Part shown: piece by piece, positions 49,439 to 57,235 of the stretch
How the letters are laid out: each line of letters begins with the position of its first letter
Numbering within the stretch: position 1 is the stretch's first letter
Source of the DNA: an uncultured Faecalibacterium sp.
GTDB taxonomy: Bacteria; Bacillota; Clostridia; Oscillospirales; Ruminococcaceae
Direction of reading: 5' to 3'
Assembly (NCBI GenBank): GCA_900539945.1
Contig: UQDV01000012.1
Coordinates: 1-63,247, forward strand
Length of the DNA: 63,247 bases
Notes under the pieces: generated by a model
Databases searched by the model: none
What the model was told of the DNA's origin: nothing
The model's input: only the letters and a program-made list of their open reading frames with translations
Translations under genes and position numbers: made by a program

Positions 49439-49440
49439 AA

Positions 49441-49683
49441 TCCTGCTTTTATTTTATCCTTGGGCCATCTCCAGATAAATGTTAAGCTGCATTTGTCTGG
49501 CGATCCTATTCGTGATCCTTGGAATCGGCATCAACCTGTGACAGTGCATTTCTCACATCCCTATTTACTTCTTCCAAAGCCTGTCTGATGGGTTTGTTAT
49601 GGCTCCCCATCGCCGCAGCAGTCCACAGGCGGTTTTGAAAGATAAATCTCCTTCATTTTCATTTTCTGCTTAACGGCAGCAAT
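49441..49683. other. stretch without a clear gene after the repressor operon
   Basis: On the minus strand short frames of 34 codons (49610-49506) and 21 codons occur, without a good ribosome site for the first. They look like remnants. No att copy is seen here. Confidence 0.4.
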
Positions 49684-49725
49684 AAAAAAGACCCCCGCAG
49701 CGTATGATTTGACGCCGCGGGGTTT
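49684..49725 (-). terminator. terminator of the YczE-like pseudogene
   Basis: On the minus strand ACCCCGCGGCGT and ACGCTGCGGGGGT pair and TTTTTT follows. Confidence 0.8.
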
Positions 49726-49726
49726 C

Positions 49727-50228
49727 TCAATTGTTCGGTTTGTATTGCAGCACCTTCTGGGAGAACGTCCGATCGAAGAACTGGATGAAGGGCCTAAGGC
49801 AGAACGCACAGATCAAGGTGCCAAGGCCCACAAGGCCACCCAGCGCCCAGCGCCGTGACCAGCACCGCCGCGATGACCCACGCCAACTGCACCGCCAGCG
49901 ACGGCGCGTCGCCGAAGTGGGCGTGAATGGGGTCATAGAACGCCGTGACGATGTACCCGATGCAGATACCGTTGACGAAGGTGCCAAGGCCGATGTACTT
50001 GCGCCCGAACCAGAATTCCAGCAGGAAAAACAGGATGTTCGTGCACAGGTTCTGGGTGCCCAGCGAGATGCCGAGCAGCTCCGCCAGCCGCATGTTCAGG
50101 GCGCTGATGGAGTCGTTGCCGAGGTGGGACTGCTTGAAAAGCACAATGCCAAGGGCGATGATGACGATGCCCGCCACCATGCCCACCACCCGCCGGGCAG
50201 TCGGTTTGCGCAATGCGGTGCCGTTCAT
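49727..50228 (-). pseudogene. YczE/DUF6198-like membrane protein, frameshifted
   Basis: From the ATG at 50228 (AAAGGAG upstream) the frame encodes a membrane protein with VVGMVAGIVIIALGIVLFK, then EFWFGRKYIGLGTFVNGICIGYIV. It goes out of frame near 49840-49860. The alternative frame continues with GGLVGLGTLICAFCLRPFIQ and FFDRTFSQKVLQ to 49727, which is the expected family ending. The intact protein would have about 165 residues. A frameshift mutation is likely; a sequencing error in the GC-rich stretch cannot be excluded. Confidence 0.7.
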
Positions 50229-50328
50229 AGGGAATTCTCCTTTAGCGTTTCTTTTCCCCTATTATACGCCTGCTTTGGGCGGGAGACAAACTATTTATGG
50301 AAAGATACAACGATATACGGGGATTGCC

Positions 50329-50610
50329 TTACCCCTTTAATCTCGCCTCAATCCGTTCTTTCTCCAGCCCTTCCCCGATCACGATGAGCACTTCCTGCCC
50401 CTTGAGGATAGCGTTTGCCGTCAGGCCGTCGGCGGTGGCGTTCAGCTCCACCCAGCCGTTCTCGTCCTGCACGAAGCCTTTCGCCCGCAGCACATGGCCG
50501 CACGCGGGGTCGGTGAAGAGGGCCGGGATATTCTGTTCGAGCTGCTGGCACGAGAGGCCCAGCTCCAAAAAGTAGGCCGAACCAAAGGCCCTATGCGGTT
50601 GGCGTTACCC
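50329..50610 (-). pseudogene. C-terminal remnant of a CobW/G3E-type GTPase
   Basis: A frame without a convincing start codon encodes CGHVLRAKGFVQDENGWVEL and NATADGLTANAIL, which resembles the CobW C-terminal domain (RAKGF and a following strand). The GTPase domain is missing. A stop codon lies just upstream in frame. It is probably a leftover of a zinc or cobalt chaperone gene. Confidence 0.5.
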
Positions 50611-50705
50611 GCTTCTAATTATAGCAAAAGGAGGTTCTTTTTCTACCGTTTCAACGCTACGGCTCTATTCTTCCACAAGCATAGCTTGTGGTTTTCTATA
50701 TGAAG

Positions 50706-50740
50706 AAAGCTGCTGGAGAAAAAAATTCTCCAGCAACTTT
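50706..50740 (-). terminator. terminator of the small membrane protein gene
   Basis: TGCTGGAGAA and TTCTCCAGCA pair around an A-rich loop. It lies about 30 bp downstream of the stop at 50770. Confidence 0.65.
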
Positions 50741-50769
50741 GTCTTTGATGAATAAAGGAAATTTTTTGT

Positions 50770-50976
50770 TTAACTATTCTCACTATTATTTGATTTAGTG
50801 ATTTTTTTCTTCTTTGGAGAAACCAGTTTGTGACCGGAATAAATGGACATACCCATACAAAGCAATGAAGAATAGGCAAAGTATTTATGCGCAGTCATAG
50901 ATTTTTTGATTCCAGAATAAATGCATCCCAACATACAGAAAAGTGCGCCTAAGGACCAGTATTTATGTGATTTCAT
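50770..50976 (-). CDS. small membrane protein (DUF6219-like)
   Basis: The 68-residue protein has two similar halves, each a hydrophobic segment: HKYWSLGALFCMLGCIYSGIK and HKYFAYSSLLCMGMSIYSGHK, giving two membrane helices by internal duplication. The C-terminus is lysine-rich. The ATG at 50976 has GGAGG 9 nt upstream. I believe it is close to DUF6219, a family of unknown function, but this is from memory. Confidence 0.6.
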   Translation of the reverse strand: MKSHKYWSLGALFCMLGCIYSGIKKSMTAHKYFAYSSLLCMGMSIYSGHKLVSPKKKKITKSNNSENS

Positions 50977-51009
50977 GATTTGATACCTCCTTTGATTTAA
51001 CTGATTCAA

Positions 51010-51188
51010 TTATAACGTTTTTTTACGAAAATGCAAGCATTACCGGGAACGCTTTCATGTGGATGCTGTGACTGCCGCTACGGTCATGATCGGTGGGCAT
51101 TACGAACAAGGCTCACATGTAGCATTCGACTCCGAATATCAGCCGGCACACATATGAGGACGGAAAATGTAGCAGCTTTTGAAAAAAA
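51010..51188. other. stretch without a clear gene before the DUF134-NifX gene
   Basis: One start-less plus-strand frame (about 51048-51157) reads FHVDAVTAATVMIGGHYEQG and then SHVAFDSEYQPAHI before a stop. It looks like a gene end rather than noise, but I do not recognise the family. Confidence 0.3.
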
Positions 51189-51217
51189 TTGCTTTTTTCT
51201 GCTCAAAGTGCTACAAT
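51189..51217 (+). promoter_or_regulatory. promoter of the DUF134-NifX gene
   Basis: TTGCTT and TACAAT are separated by 17 bp, 36 bp before the start codon. Confidence 0.65.
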
Positions 51218-51252
51218 CGGAATATACCGAATACAAAGGGAGGAAAGCTCCC

Positions 51253-52032
51253 ATGCCAAGACCGCCACGGTGCCGTCAAATTTGTGGCGTACCACAGGTC
51301 GATACATTCTGTCCCAACGGGTGCGAGAATACCGAGCCGATCCTGCTGACGCTGGACGAATACGAGGTCATCCGGCTGGTTGACTTGGAGCAGCAAACCC
51401 ACGAGCAGTGTGCCGCTCAAATGGACATTTCCCGCTCTACCGTGCAGGAGATTTACGAAAGCGCACGGAGCAAGATCGCAGCGTATCTTGTTCACGGGAA
51501 ACCGCTGCACATCACCGGGGGAAACTACCGCATCTGCGGAGGACAGGAGGCAGCTCACTGCGGCCGTTGCTGCCGGATGCAGAGAGCCAACATGGAAAAA
51601 TCAGGCAAAACTTGCAAAGGAGATTCCATTATGAAAATTGCAGTTGCCTATGAAAACGGTCAAATCTTTCAGCACTTCGGTCACACCGAGCAGTTCAAGC
51701 TTTATGAAGCTGTGGACGGCAAAATCACTCATGCGAAAGTCGTTGACACCAACGGCAGTGGTCACGGCGCACTGGCAGGCTTCCTAATGCAGCACGGTGT
51801 GGACACTTTGGTTTGCGGAGGCATCGGCGGCGGTGCGCAGGCAGCACTCGCCGAAGCGGGCATCAAGCTCTACGGCGGTGTCAGCGGGGACGCTGACGCG
51901 GCGGTGAGCGCATTGCTCAACGGAAGTTTGGGCTACGATCCCAACGTTCACTGTGACCACCATGACCATGAGCACGGCGAGGCTGGTCACTCCTGCGGTG
52001 ACCACGGCTGCGGCAAGCATAGCTGCCATTGA
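51253..52032 (+). CDS. DUF134 regulator fused to a NifX/NifB-type domain
   Basis: The 259-residue protein has an N-terminal DUF134 part (1-95): MPRPPRCRQICGVPQVDTFCP, then a sigma-like HTH (HEQCAAQMDISRSTVQEIYESA). It ends in a dinitrogenase cofactor domain (about 127-235: MKIAVAYENGQIFQHFGHTEQF, GVDTLVCGGIGGGAQAAL) and a His/Cys-rich tail (DHHDHEHGEAGHSCGDHGC) likely to bind metal. Usually the two domains are separate proteins; here there is no stop between them, yet AAAGGAG with ATG at 51631 could give the NifX part alone. It probably senses or carries iron-sulfur or other metal clusters. Confidence 0.85.
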   Translation: MPRPPRCRQICGVPQVDTFCPNGCENTEPILLTLDEYEVIRLVDLEQQTHEQCAAQMDISRSTVQEIYESARSKIAAYLVHGKPLHITGGNYRICGGQEAAHCGRCCRMQRANMEKSGKTCKGDSIMKIAVAYENGQIFQHFGHTEQFKLYEAVDGKITHAKVVDTNGSGHGALAGFLMQHGVDTLVCGGIGGGAQAALAEAGIKLYGGVSGDADAAVSALLNGSLGYDPNVHCDHHDHEHGEAGHSCGDHGCGKHSCH

Positions 52033-52033
52033 T

Positions 52034-52315
52034 ATGGAACGCACACTGACACAACTTCCGTTCTGGTCATCCTTGACCGAACGCGAAATGGACACACTAC
52101 GCCGAAGTGCCTTTGTCCGTCATTATAAAAAGGGTGCGTTCGTTCACAGTAGCGACAATGAATGTCTCGGAATGCTGTTTATTCTTTCCGGCGAGATCCG
52201 CACCTATCTTCTCTCTGATGAGGGGCGGGAGGTAACGCTGTTCCGCCTGTATCCGGGCGAACTATGCGTGCTTTCCGCCTCCTGCGTGATCAGTCAGATC
52301 ACCTTTGATACGCAA
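52034..52315 (+). pseudogene. Crp/Fnr-family regulator, N-terminal part only
   Basis: The frame starts MERTLTQLPFWSSLTEREMDTL and shows a cyclic-nucleotide-binding-type beta roll (GMLFILSGEIRTYLLSDEGREVTLFRLYPGELCVLSASC). After [11 protein letters not shown] the family match stops abruptly; the sequence becomes rubrerythrin coding DNA in another frame, and the read ends 30 codons later. The DNA-binding half is lost. It begins 1 bp after the DUF134-NifX stop. Intact relatives control oxygen-response genes in clostridia. Confidence 0.75.
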
Positions 52316-52746
52316 AGGAAGGCTTTGAGCAGATCGCGGCACTGTTCCTCAAAACCGCTGATAATGAGAAGGAACACGCCAAGCTGTGGTTCAAAGAACT
52401 GAACGGCATTGGCGACACCGCAGAAAACCTTCTCTCCGCCGCTGAGGGTGAGAACTACGAGTGGACGGATATGTACGATGGCTTTGCCAAAACTGCCGAT
52501 GAGGAAGGTTTCCATGAGCTGGCCCAGCGTTTCCGCCTGGTCGCCGCCATTGAAAAGCATCACGAGGAGCGCTACCGTGCCCTGCTGCACAATGTGGAGA
52601 TGGCGGAGGTCTTCGCCAAGAGCGAGGTCAAGGTGCGGGAGTGCCGCAACTGCGGTCACATCGTCGTGGGCGAGAAAGCCCCGGAGGTTTGCCCCGCCTG
52701 CAACCATCCCCAGAGCTATTTTGAAATTCACGCAGAAAACTATTAA
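52311..52746 (+). pseudogene. rubrerythrin lacking its N-terminal part
   Basis: The frame [20 protein letters not shown] to the stop matches rubrerythrin: diiron ligands in [10 protein letters not shown] and [12 protein letters not shown] and a C-terminal rubredoxin-like iron site (CRNCG at [11 protein letters not shown] and CPACN). About the first 40 residues, including the first diiron-ligand glutamate, are missing, and an in-frame TGA lies just before the junction. The only in-frame ATG nearby, at 52471, would give a 91-residue piece. Rubrerythrin reduces peroxide, so the cell may have lost this copy's function. Confidence 0.75.
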
Positions 52747-52767
52747 AGAAAGAAAAGGAGAATTATC

Positions 52768-53142
52768 ATGGAGCAGAAGTTTTACATTTGCAAGCATTGC
52801 GGTAACATCATTGCCAAAGTTAAGGACGCAGGCGTCCCTGTTGTCTGCTGCGGCGAGCCAATGAGCGAGATCGTTCCCGGCACCACCGATGCCGCCGTGG
52901 AAAAGCACGTCCCTGTCTGGACGGTGGAAAACGGCATCGTCCATGTCAAGGTCGGCTCTGTGGAGCACCCCATGCTGCCGGAGCACTACATCGAATGGGT
53001 ATCTCTCCAGACCAAGCAGGGCAATCAGCGTAAGGAACTGCATCCCGGCGAAAAGCCGGAGGTCTGCTTCGCTCTCTGCGAGGGCGATGAGGTAGAGGCG
53101 GTCTACGCCTACTGCAACCTCCACAGTCTGTGGAAAGCGTAA
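52768..53142 (+). CDS. desulfoferrodoxin (superoxide reductase)
   Basis: The 124-residue protein has the N-terminal desulforedoxin iron site (Cys8, Cys11, Cys27, Cys28) and the C-terminal superoxide-reductase centre with histidines in EKHVPVW and VEHPMLPEHYIEW and the later Cys and His in AYCNLHSLW. It reduces superoxide to peroxide without releasing oxygen, using rubredoxin-type electrons. It has AAAAGGAG upstream and a terminator after it. It is intact, unlike the rubrerythrin copy just before it. Confidence 0.94.
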   Translation: MEQKFYICKHCGNIIAKVKDAGVPVVCCGEPMSEIVPGTTDAAVEKHVPVWTVENGIVHVKVGSVEHPMLPEHYIEWVSLQTKQGNQRKELHPGEKPEVCFALCEGDEVEAVYAYCNLHSLWKA

Positions 53143-53152
53143 TTCACCTTCT

Positions 53153-53188
53153 TAAAATCCGGTGCTTCAAAAGCACCGGATTTTTTTA
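53153..53188 (+). terminator. terminator after the desulfoferrodoxin gene
   Basis: AATCCGGTGCTT and AAGCACCGGATT pair over a 2-4 nt loop and a T7 run follows. Confidence 0.88.
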
Positions 53189-53271
53189 TCAATGTAACCT
53201 CGTCACAGAAAAAGACTTTGCCCTGCGGTATGATAAAGCCATAATCAATAAACAAGAAAGAGGTGGCGAAC

Positions 53272-53337
53272 ATGAAAATCAAGCTCAATCCCGATCAGGA
53301 GATTGTCAATATGAAAAGGAATATGGCTTTTCGCTGA
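53272..53337 (+). pseudogene. possible ferredoxin-thioredoxin-reductase-like N-terminal stub
   Basis: After AGAGGTGG and an ATG at 53272 the 21-codon frame reads MKIKLNPDQEIVN, like the start of ferredoxin:thioredoxin reductase catalytic-chain-type proteins, then loses the match and stops. The promoter and ribosome site are kept. Low confidence because the match is short. Confidence 0.35.
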
Positions 53338-53400
53338 ATGGAAAGCGAAGCTGACCCGGGCTGGGGCGGTCTGTATGAAAGCGATATTTTTTTTGAAATA

Positions 53401-53432
53401 ATCTTGACAAAATTTATCAAGATTGATATGAT
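53401..53432 (+). promoter_or_regulatory. promoter and palindromic operator of the rrf2-acyl-CoA dehydrogenase operon
   Basis: A consensus TTGACA (53404-53409) and TATGAT (53427-53432) are 17 bp apart. The inverted repeat ATCTTGA-N9-TCAAGAT (53401-53423) covers the -35 box and most of the spacer, the size and place expected for an Rrf2-family autorepressor. Confidence 0.78.
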
Positions 53433-53467
53433 GGTATTAACAAGCAAGCGAAAAGAGGATGTGGAGC

Positions 53468-53899
53468 ATGATCATCACCAAAGAGACGGACTACGCGCTG
53501 CGCATTTTGCGGGTGCTGCTGGACGGGGAGAAGCATTCGGTGGCCGAGATGTCGGAAACGGAATTGATCCCCAATCAGTTTGCCTACCAGATTCTGCGCA
53601 AGCTCTCCGCCGGCAATTTGGTGCGGGTGAGCCGCGGCGCTCTCGGCGGCTGCGCGCTGTCCTGCGATCTGGACGCGACCTCCCTCTACGATCTCATGGG
53701 GGTCGTGGGGGAGCGGGGCATCCTGTGCGCCTGCATGGAGCCGGGATATGAATGCCGCTGGCAGGACAAGCATGGGCGGTGCGCCATCCACTGTCAGCTG
53801 GCGGCCTTGCAGCAAAAGCAGGACGAGGCGTTCCGTGCCGTGAGCCTGCGCAGGCTGTTGACCGGCGGATCCGATCCCCAAGATACAAGCAAGCTGTAA
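53468..53899 (+). CDS. Rrf2-family transcription regulator
   Basis: The 143-residue protein has the Rrf2 winged helix (MIITKETDYALRILRVLLDG, IPNQFAYQILRKLSAGNLVRVSRGALGG) and a Cys-rich C-terminal part with five cysteines between about 89 and 111 (LCACMEPGYEC, GRC, IHC), more than the three of IscR or NsrR. It may hold an iron-sulfur cluster and sense oxygen or NO. It is the first gene of the operon with the acyl-CoA dehydrogenase fusion and fprA, with a palindrome in the promoter. Start ATG 53468, as AGAGGA fits it best. Confidence 0.88.
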   Translation: MIITKETDYALRILRVLLDGEKHSVAEMSETELIPNQFAYQILRKLSAGNLVRVSRGALGGCALSCDLDATSLYDLMGVVGERGILCACMEPGYECRWQDKHGRCAIHCQLAALQQKQDEAFRAVSLRRLLTGGSDPQDTSKL

Positions 53900-53921
53900 A
53901 ATTTTAAAAGGAGGTACCCGT

Positions 53922-55835
53922 ATGCTGTTTCAAACCACGGCGGCGCACGAAGAGCTGCGCGCGAAGATCCGGAGTTTTGCGGAGGAGGAAATCAAGCCCC
54001 TCGCATTTTTAATGGATCAGAACAACGAGTTTCCCGAGGAGGCTGTCAAGAAGCTGGGTAAGCTGGGCTGGATGGGCATTCCCTACCCCAAGGAGTACGG
54101 CGGTGCCGGTCTTGATGCCCTGAGCTACGCCATCGCGGTGGAGGAGCTGGCCCGTGTGGACGGCGGCACGGGCGTAATCCTCTCCGCCCACGTCTCCCTC
54201 GGCTCATGGCCCATTTTCGCCTATGGCACCGAGGAGCAGAAGAAGAAATATCTGGTTCCGCTGGCCAAGGGCGAGAAAATCGGCGCCTTCGGCCTTACGG
54301 AGACCAACGCCGGATCCGACGCCGGCGGCACGGAGACCACGGCGCTGGATAAGGGGGACTACTACCTCCTCAACGGCGGCAAGATCTTCATTACCAACGC
54401 CCCTAAGGCGGACACCTATGTGGTTTTCGCCGTCACCACGCCGGACATCGGCACCCGGGGCATCTCCGCTTTCATCGTGGAGAAGGGCTGGAAGGGCTTT
54501 GAGTTCGGCGACCACTATGACAAGATGGGTATTCGCTCCTCCTCCACGGCGGAGCTGATCTTCAACGACGTGAAGGTTCCCAAGGAAAACCTATTGGGCA
54601 AGGAGGGCGAGGGCTTCAAGATTGCCATGTCCACGCTGGACGGCGGACGCATCGGCATCGCCGCGCAGGCGCTGGGCATCGCCCAGGGCGCGTTTGAGCA
54701 CGCGTTGAGCTATTCCAAGGAGCGCGTCCAGTTCGGCAAGCCCATCGCGGCCCAGCAGAGCATCGCCTTCAAGCTGGCGGATATGGCAACCAAGCTGCGC
54801 TGCGCCCGGTTCCTCATCTACTCCGCGGCGGAGCTGAAGGAGCAGCACGCGCCTTACGGCATGGAGTCCGCCATGGCGAAGATGTACGCCTCGGACATCG
54901 CGCTGGAGGTCACCAACGATGCCTTGCAGATCCACGGCGGCAGCGGCTACCTCAAGGGCATGGAGGTGGAACGGGCCTACCGCGACGCCAAGATCACCAC
55001 CCTCTACGAGGGCACTAACGAGATCCAGCGGGTGGTCATCGCCTCTCATCTGTTGGGCAGGCTGGGCAAGAGCTCCGGCGGCGAGAGCCGTTCGGCGGCC
55101 AAGAAACCCGCGCCCATCACCGGCATTCGCAAAAAGACCATCTTCCGGGAGGGGGATGCTGCCCAGCAGGTGGCCGACCTTGTGGCGGCGCTGAAGAAGG
55201 ATGGTCACGACTTCTCCGTGGGCATCCCTATGGATACGCCCATCCCGCAGGCGGAGCGGGTGGTCTCCGTGGGCAAGGGCATCGGGGAGAAAAAGAACAT
55301 GAAACTGGTAGAGTCGCTGGCCAAGGCCGCCGGCGCGGCCATCGGTTCTTCCCGCCCTGTGGCGGAGACTCTCAAATATCTGCCGCTGAACCGCTATGTG
55401 GGTATGTCCGGTCAGAAGTTCACCGGCAATCTGTACATCGCCTGCGGCATCTCCGGCGCATCCCAGCACCTTAAGGGCATCAAGGACGCCTCCACCATCG
55501 TGGCCATCAATAAGAACGGTAACGCGCCTATCTTCAAGAACTGCGACTACGGCATCGTGGGCGATGTGGAGGAGATCCTGCCCCTGCTCACTGCCGCGCT
55601 GGATAGCGGCGAAAAGATGCCCGCGCCGCCCATGGTAAAGATGAAGCGGCCCACGCCGCCGAAGCCCGCCCCCATCGGCGACCGCTACGTCTGCAGCGGT
55701 TGCGGCTACGAGTATGTGCCGGAGTTGGGCGACGAGGACGGCGAGATCGCGCCCGGTACGCTCTTTGAGCAGCTTCCCGCCGAGTGGGTGTGTCCCGAGT
55801 GCGCGGAGACGAAGGATCAATTTGTAAAGGCTTGA
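53922..55835 (+). CDS. acyl-CoA dehydrogenase / ETF-alpha FAD domain / rubredoxin fusion
   Basis: The 637-residue protein joins three redox modules. Residues 1-385 are an acyl-CoA dehydrogenase ([11 protein letters not shown], the FAD and substrate stretch [19 protein letters not shown], catalytic base Glu363 in YEGTNEIQR). Residues about 440-560 are the C-terminal FAD domain of ETF-alpha ([50 protein letters not shown]); the N-terminal ETF-alpha domain and ETF-beta are absent. Residues about 586-637 are rubredoxin with iron ligands Cys591, 594, 624 and 627. Electrons from an acyl-CoA could run internally to rubredoxin and on to FprA, whose gene follows 23 bp later. Substrate chain length is unknown. 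Strong AAAGGAGG site. Confidence 0.92.
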   Translation: MLFQTTAAHEELRAKIRSFAEEEIKPLAFLMDQNNEFPEEAVKKLGKLGWMGIPYPKEYGGAGLDALSYAIAVEELARVDGGTGVILSAHVSLGSWPIFAYGTEEQKKKYLVPLAKGEKIGAFGLTETNAGSDAGGTETTALDKGDYYLLNGGKIFITNAPKADTYVVFAVTTPDIGTRGISAFIVEKGWKGFEFGDHYDKMGIRSSSTAELIFNDVKVPKENLLGKEGEGFKIAMSTLDGGRIGIAAQALGIAQGAFEHALSYSKERVQFGKPIAAQQSIAFKLADMATKLRCARFLIYSAAELKEQHAPYGMESAMAKMYASDIALEVTNDALQIHGGSGYLKGMEVERAYRDAKITTLYEGTNEIQRVVIASHLLGRLGKSSGGESRSAAKKPAPITGIRKKTIFREGDAAQQVADLVAALKKDGHDFSVGIPMDTPIPQAERVVSVGKGIGEKKNMKLVESLAKAAGAAIGSSRPVAETLKYLPLNRYVGMSGQKFTGNLYIACGISGASQHLKGIKDASTIVAINKNGNAPIFKNCDYGIVGDVEEILPLLTAALDSGEKMPAPPMVKMKRPTPPKPAPIGDRYVCSGCGYEYVPELGDEDGEIAPGTLFEQLPAEWVCPECAETKDQFVKA

Positions 55836-55858
55836 GGCCGTGAAGGAGGCAAGATAAG

Positions 55859-57070
55859 ATGTATTGCGTGCGTAAAGTAACGAACGACCTCTACTGGGTG
55901 GGTGCCAACGACCATCGTCTGGCCCTGTTTGAAAACTGCTTTCCCATTCCCCGGGGCGTAAGCTACAACGCCTACTGCCTGCTGGATGAAAAGACGGTGC
56001 TCTTTGACACGGTGGACTGGTCTGCCTGCCGCCAGCTTTTGGAAAATCTGGCGTATGTGCTGGATGGCCGCGAGCTGGACTACCTGCTGGTCAACCATCT
56101 GGAGCCGGATCACGCCGCCTGCATCGAGGAGATCCTGCTGCGCCATCCCAAGGTGAAACTGATCTCCAACGAGAAGGCATTCATGCTCATGCGGCAGTTC
56201 GGCTTCCATGTGGACGGACATGAGTGCATCGAGGTGAAGGAGGGCGACACCTTCTCCTTCGGCAAGCACACCGTCACCTTTGTGGGCGCGCCTATGGTTC
56301 ACTGGCCGGAGGCCATGGTGACCCTCGACGTCACCGACGGCGTCCTCTTTTCCGCCGACGCCTTCGGCACCTTCGGCGCGCTGGACGGCAAGCTGTTCGC
56401 CGACGAGGTGGACTTCGAGCGGGACTGGCTGGACGACGCCCGCCGCTACCTCACCAACATCGTGGGCAAGTACGGCCCCCACATCCAGCTCCTGCTGAAA
56501 AAGGCCGGCGGCGTTTTGGATCAGATCAAGTACATCTGCCCGCTCCACGGCCCCGTGTGGCGCAAGGATCTGGGCTGGTTCATCGAAAAGTACGACACAT
56601 GGAGCCGCTATGCCCCTGAGACACAGGGCGTGCTCATCGTCTACGCCTCTATGTACGGCAACACGGAGAACGCGGCGCAGGCGCTGGCGACGTCGCTCTG
56701 CGATAAGGGCATGAGCAAGGTGGCGATGTACGATGTGTCCTCCACTCATGTCTCCCAGCTGATCTCCGAGGCGTTTAAGTACAGTCACATTGTCCTGGCC
56801 TCTGTGACCTACAACCTCGGCATCTACCCCGCCATGCATGACTTCCTCATGGATATGAAGGCGCTGAATCTGCAAAACCGCACCTTTGCCATCATTGAAA
56901 ACGGCTCATGGGCGGTGAAGTCCGGTGACCTCATGCAGAAATTCGTCAACAATGAGCTAAAGAACATGACGGTGCTCAACGAGCGGCTCAGCCTCGCTTC
57001 GTCCATGGGCACGGACAAGCGCACTGAGCTGGAAGCACTGGCGGACGCCATTCTGGAATCTATGAAGTAA
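55859..57070 (+). CDS. flavodiiron protein FprA (first copy)
   Basis: The 403-residue protein has an N-terminal metallo-beta-lactamase-like diiron domain with ligands His80, Glu82, Asp84, His85 (NHLEPDH), His148, Asp167 and His230, and a C-terminal flavodoxin domain (VYASMYGNTE at 261-270). All diiron ligands are present. Flavodiiron proteins reduce oxygen to water or NO to nitrous oxide with electrons from rubredoxin. It lacks its own rubredoxin domain; the fused rubredoxin encoded just upstream is the obvious donor. Operon with the Rrf2 regulator and the fusion gene, closed by a terminator. Confidence 0.95.
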   Translation: MYCVRKVTNDLYWVGANDHRLALFENCFPIPRGVSYNAYCLLDEKTVLFDTVDWSACRQLLENLAYVLDGRELDYLLVNHLEPDHAACIEEILLRHPKVKLISNEKAFMLMRQFGFHVDGHECIEVKEGDTFSFGKHTVTFVGAPMVHWPEAMVTLDVTDGVLFSADAFGTFGALDGKLFADEVDFERDWLDDARRYLTNIVGKYGPHIQLLLKKAGGVLDQIKYICPLHGPVWRKDLGWFIEKYDTWSRYAPETQGVLIVYASMYGNTENAAQALATSLCDKGMSKVAMYDVSSTHVSQLISEAFKYSHIVLASVTYNLGIYPAMHDFLMDMKALNLQNRTFAIIENGSWAVKSGDLMQKFVNNELKNMTVLNERLSLASSMGTDKRTELEALADAILESMK

Positions 57071-57147
57071 CTGGCAGGGAAGCCAAAACCAAGACAACAG
57101 ACAACAAACAGCCCCGCCGCGTCGGCTGCAGAAAAACCGGCTTTCAA

Positions 57148-57190
57148 AAAAAGAGCGGGCAAGCGTGATACTGCGCTTGCCCGCTCTTTG
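57148..57190 (+). terminator. terminator of the rrf2-fusion-fprA operon
   Basis: AAGAGCGGGCAAGCG and CGCTTGCCCGCTCTT pair perfectly (57151-57165 with 57174-57188). The T tail is short (TTTG). Confidence 0.8.
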
Positions 57191-57235
57191 CTCAAAAGGA
57201 CATGAGAAGTGACCGGAGAAGATGAGAGGATCGAA

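Larger units (their letters stand above)
40125..49440. mobile_element. tRNA-Arg-integrated genomic element
   Basis: The stretch has lower GC than both sides, begins at a tRNA-Arg 3' fragment and carries an integrase, excisionase-like proteins, a ParB-like protein, a toxin-like protein, an ImmA peptidase and an ImmR/CI-like repressor with divergent promoters. No conjugation, relaxase, capsid or tail genes were seen, so it may be a decayed or mobilisable island. The right boundary is uncertain: I placed it after the repressor gene terminator; the true end may lie beyond the window, including the oxygen island. Confidence 0.7.

Noticed and set aside
53272..53337. Functional small redox gene
   Set aside because: Only about 13 residues match before the frame ends, so I list it as a low-confidence stub and not as a gene.
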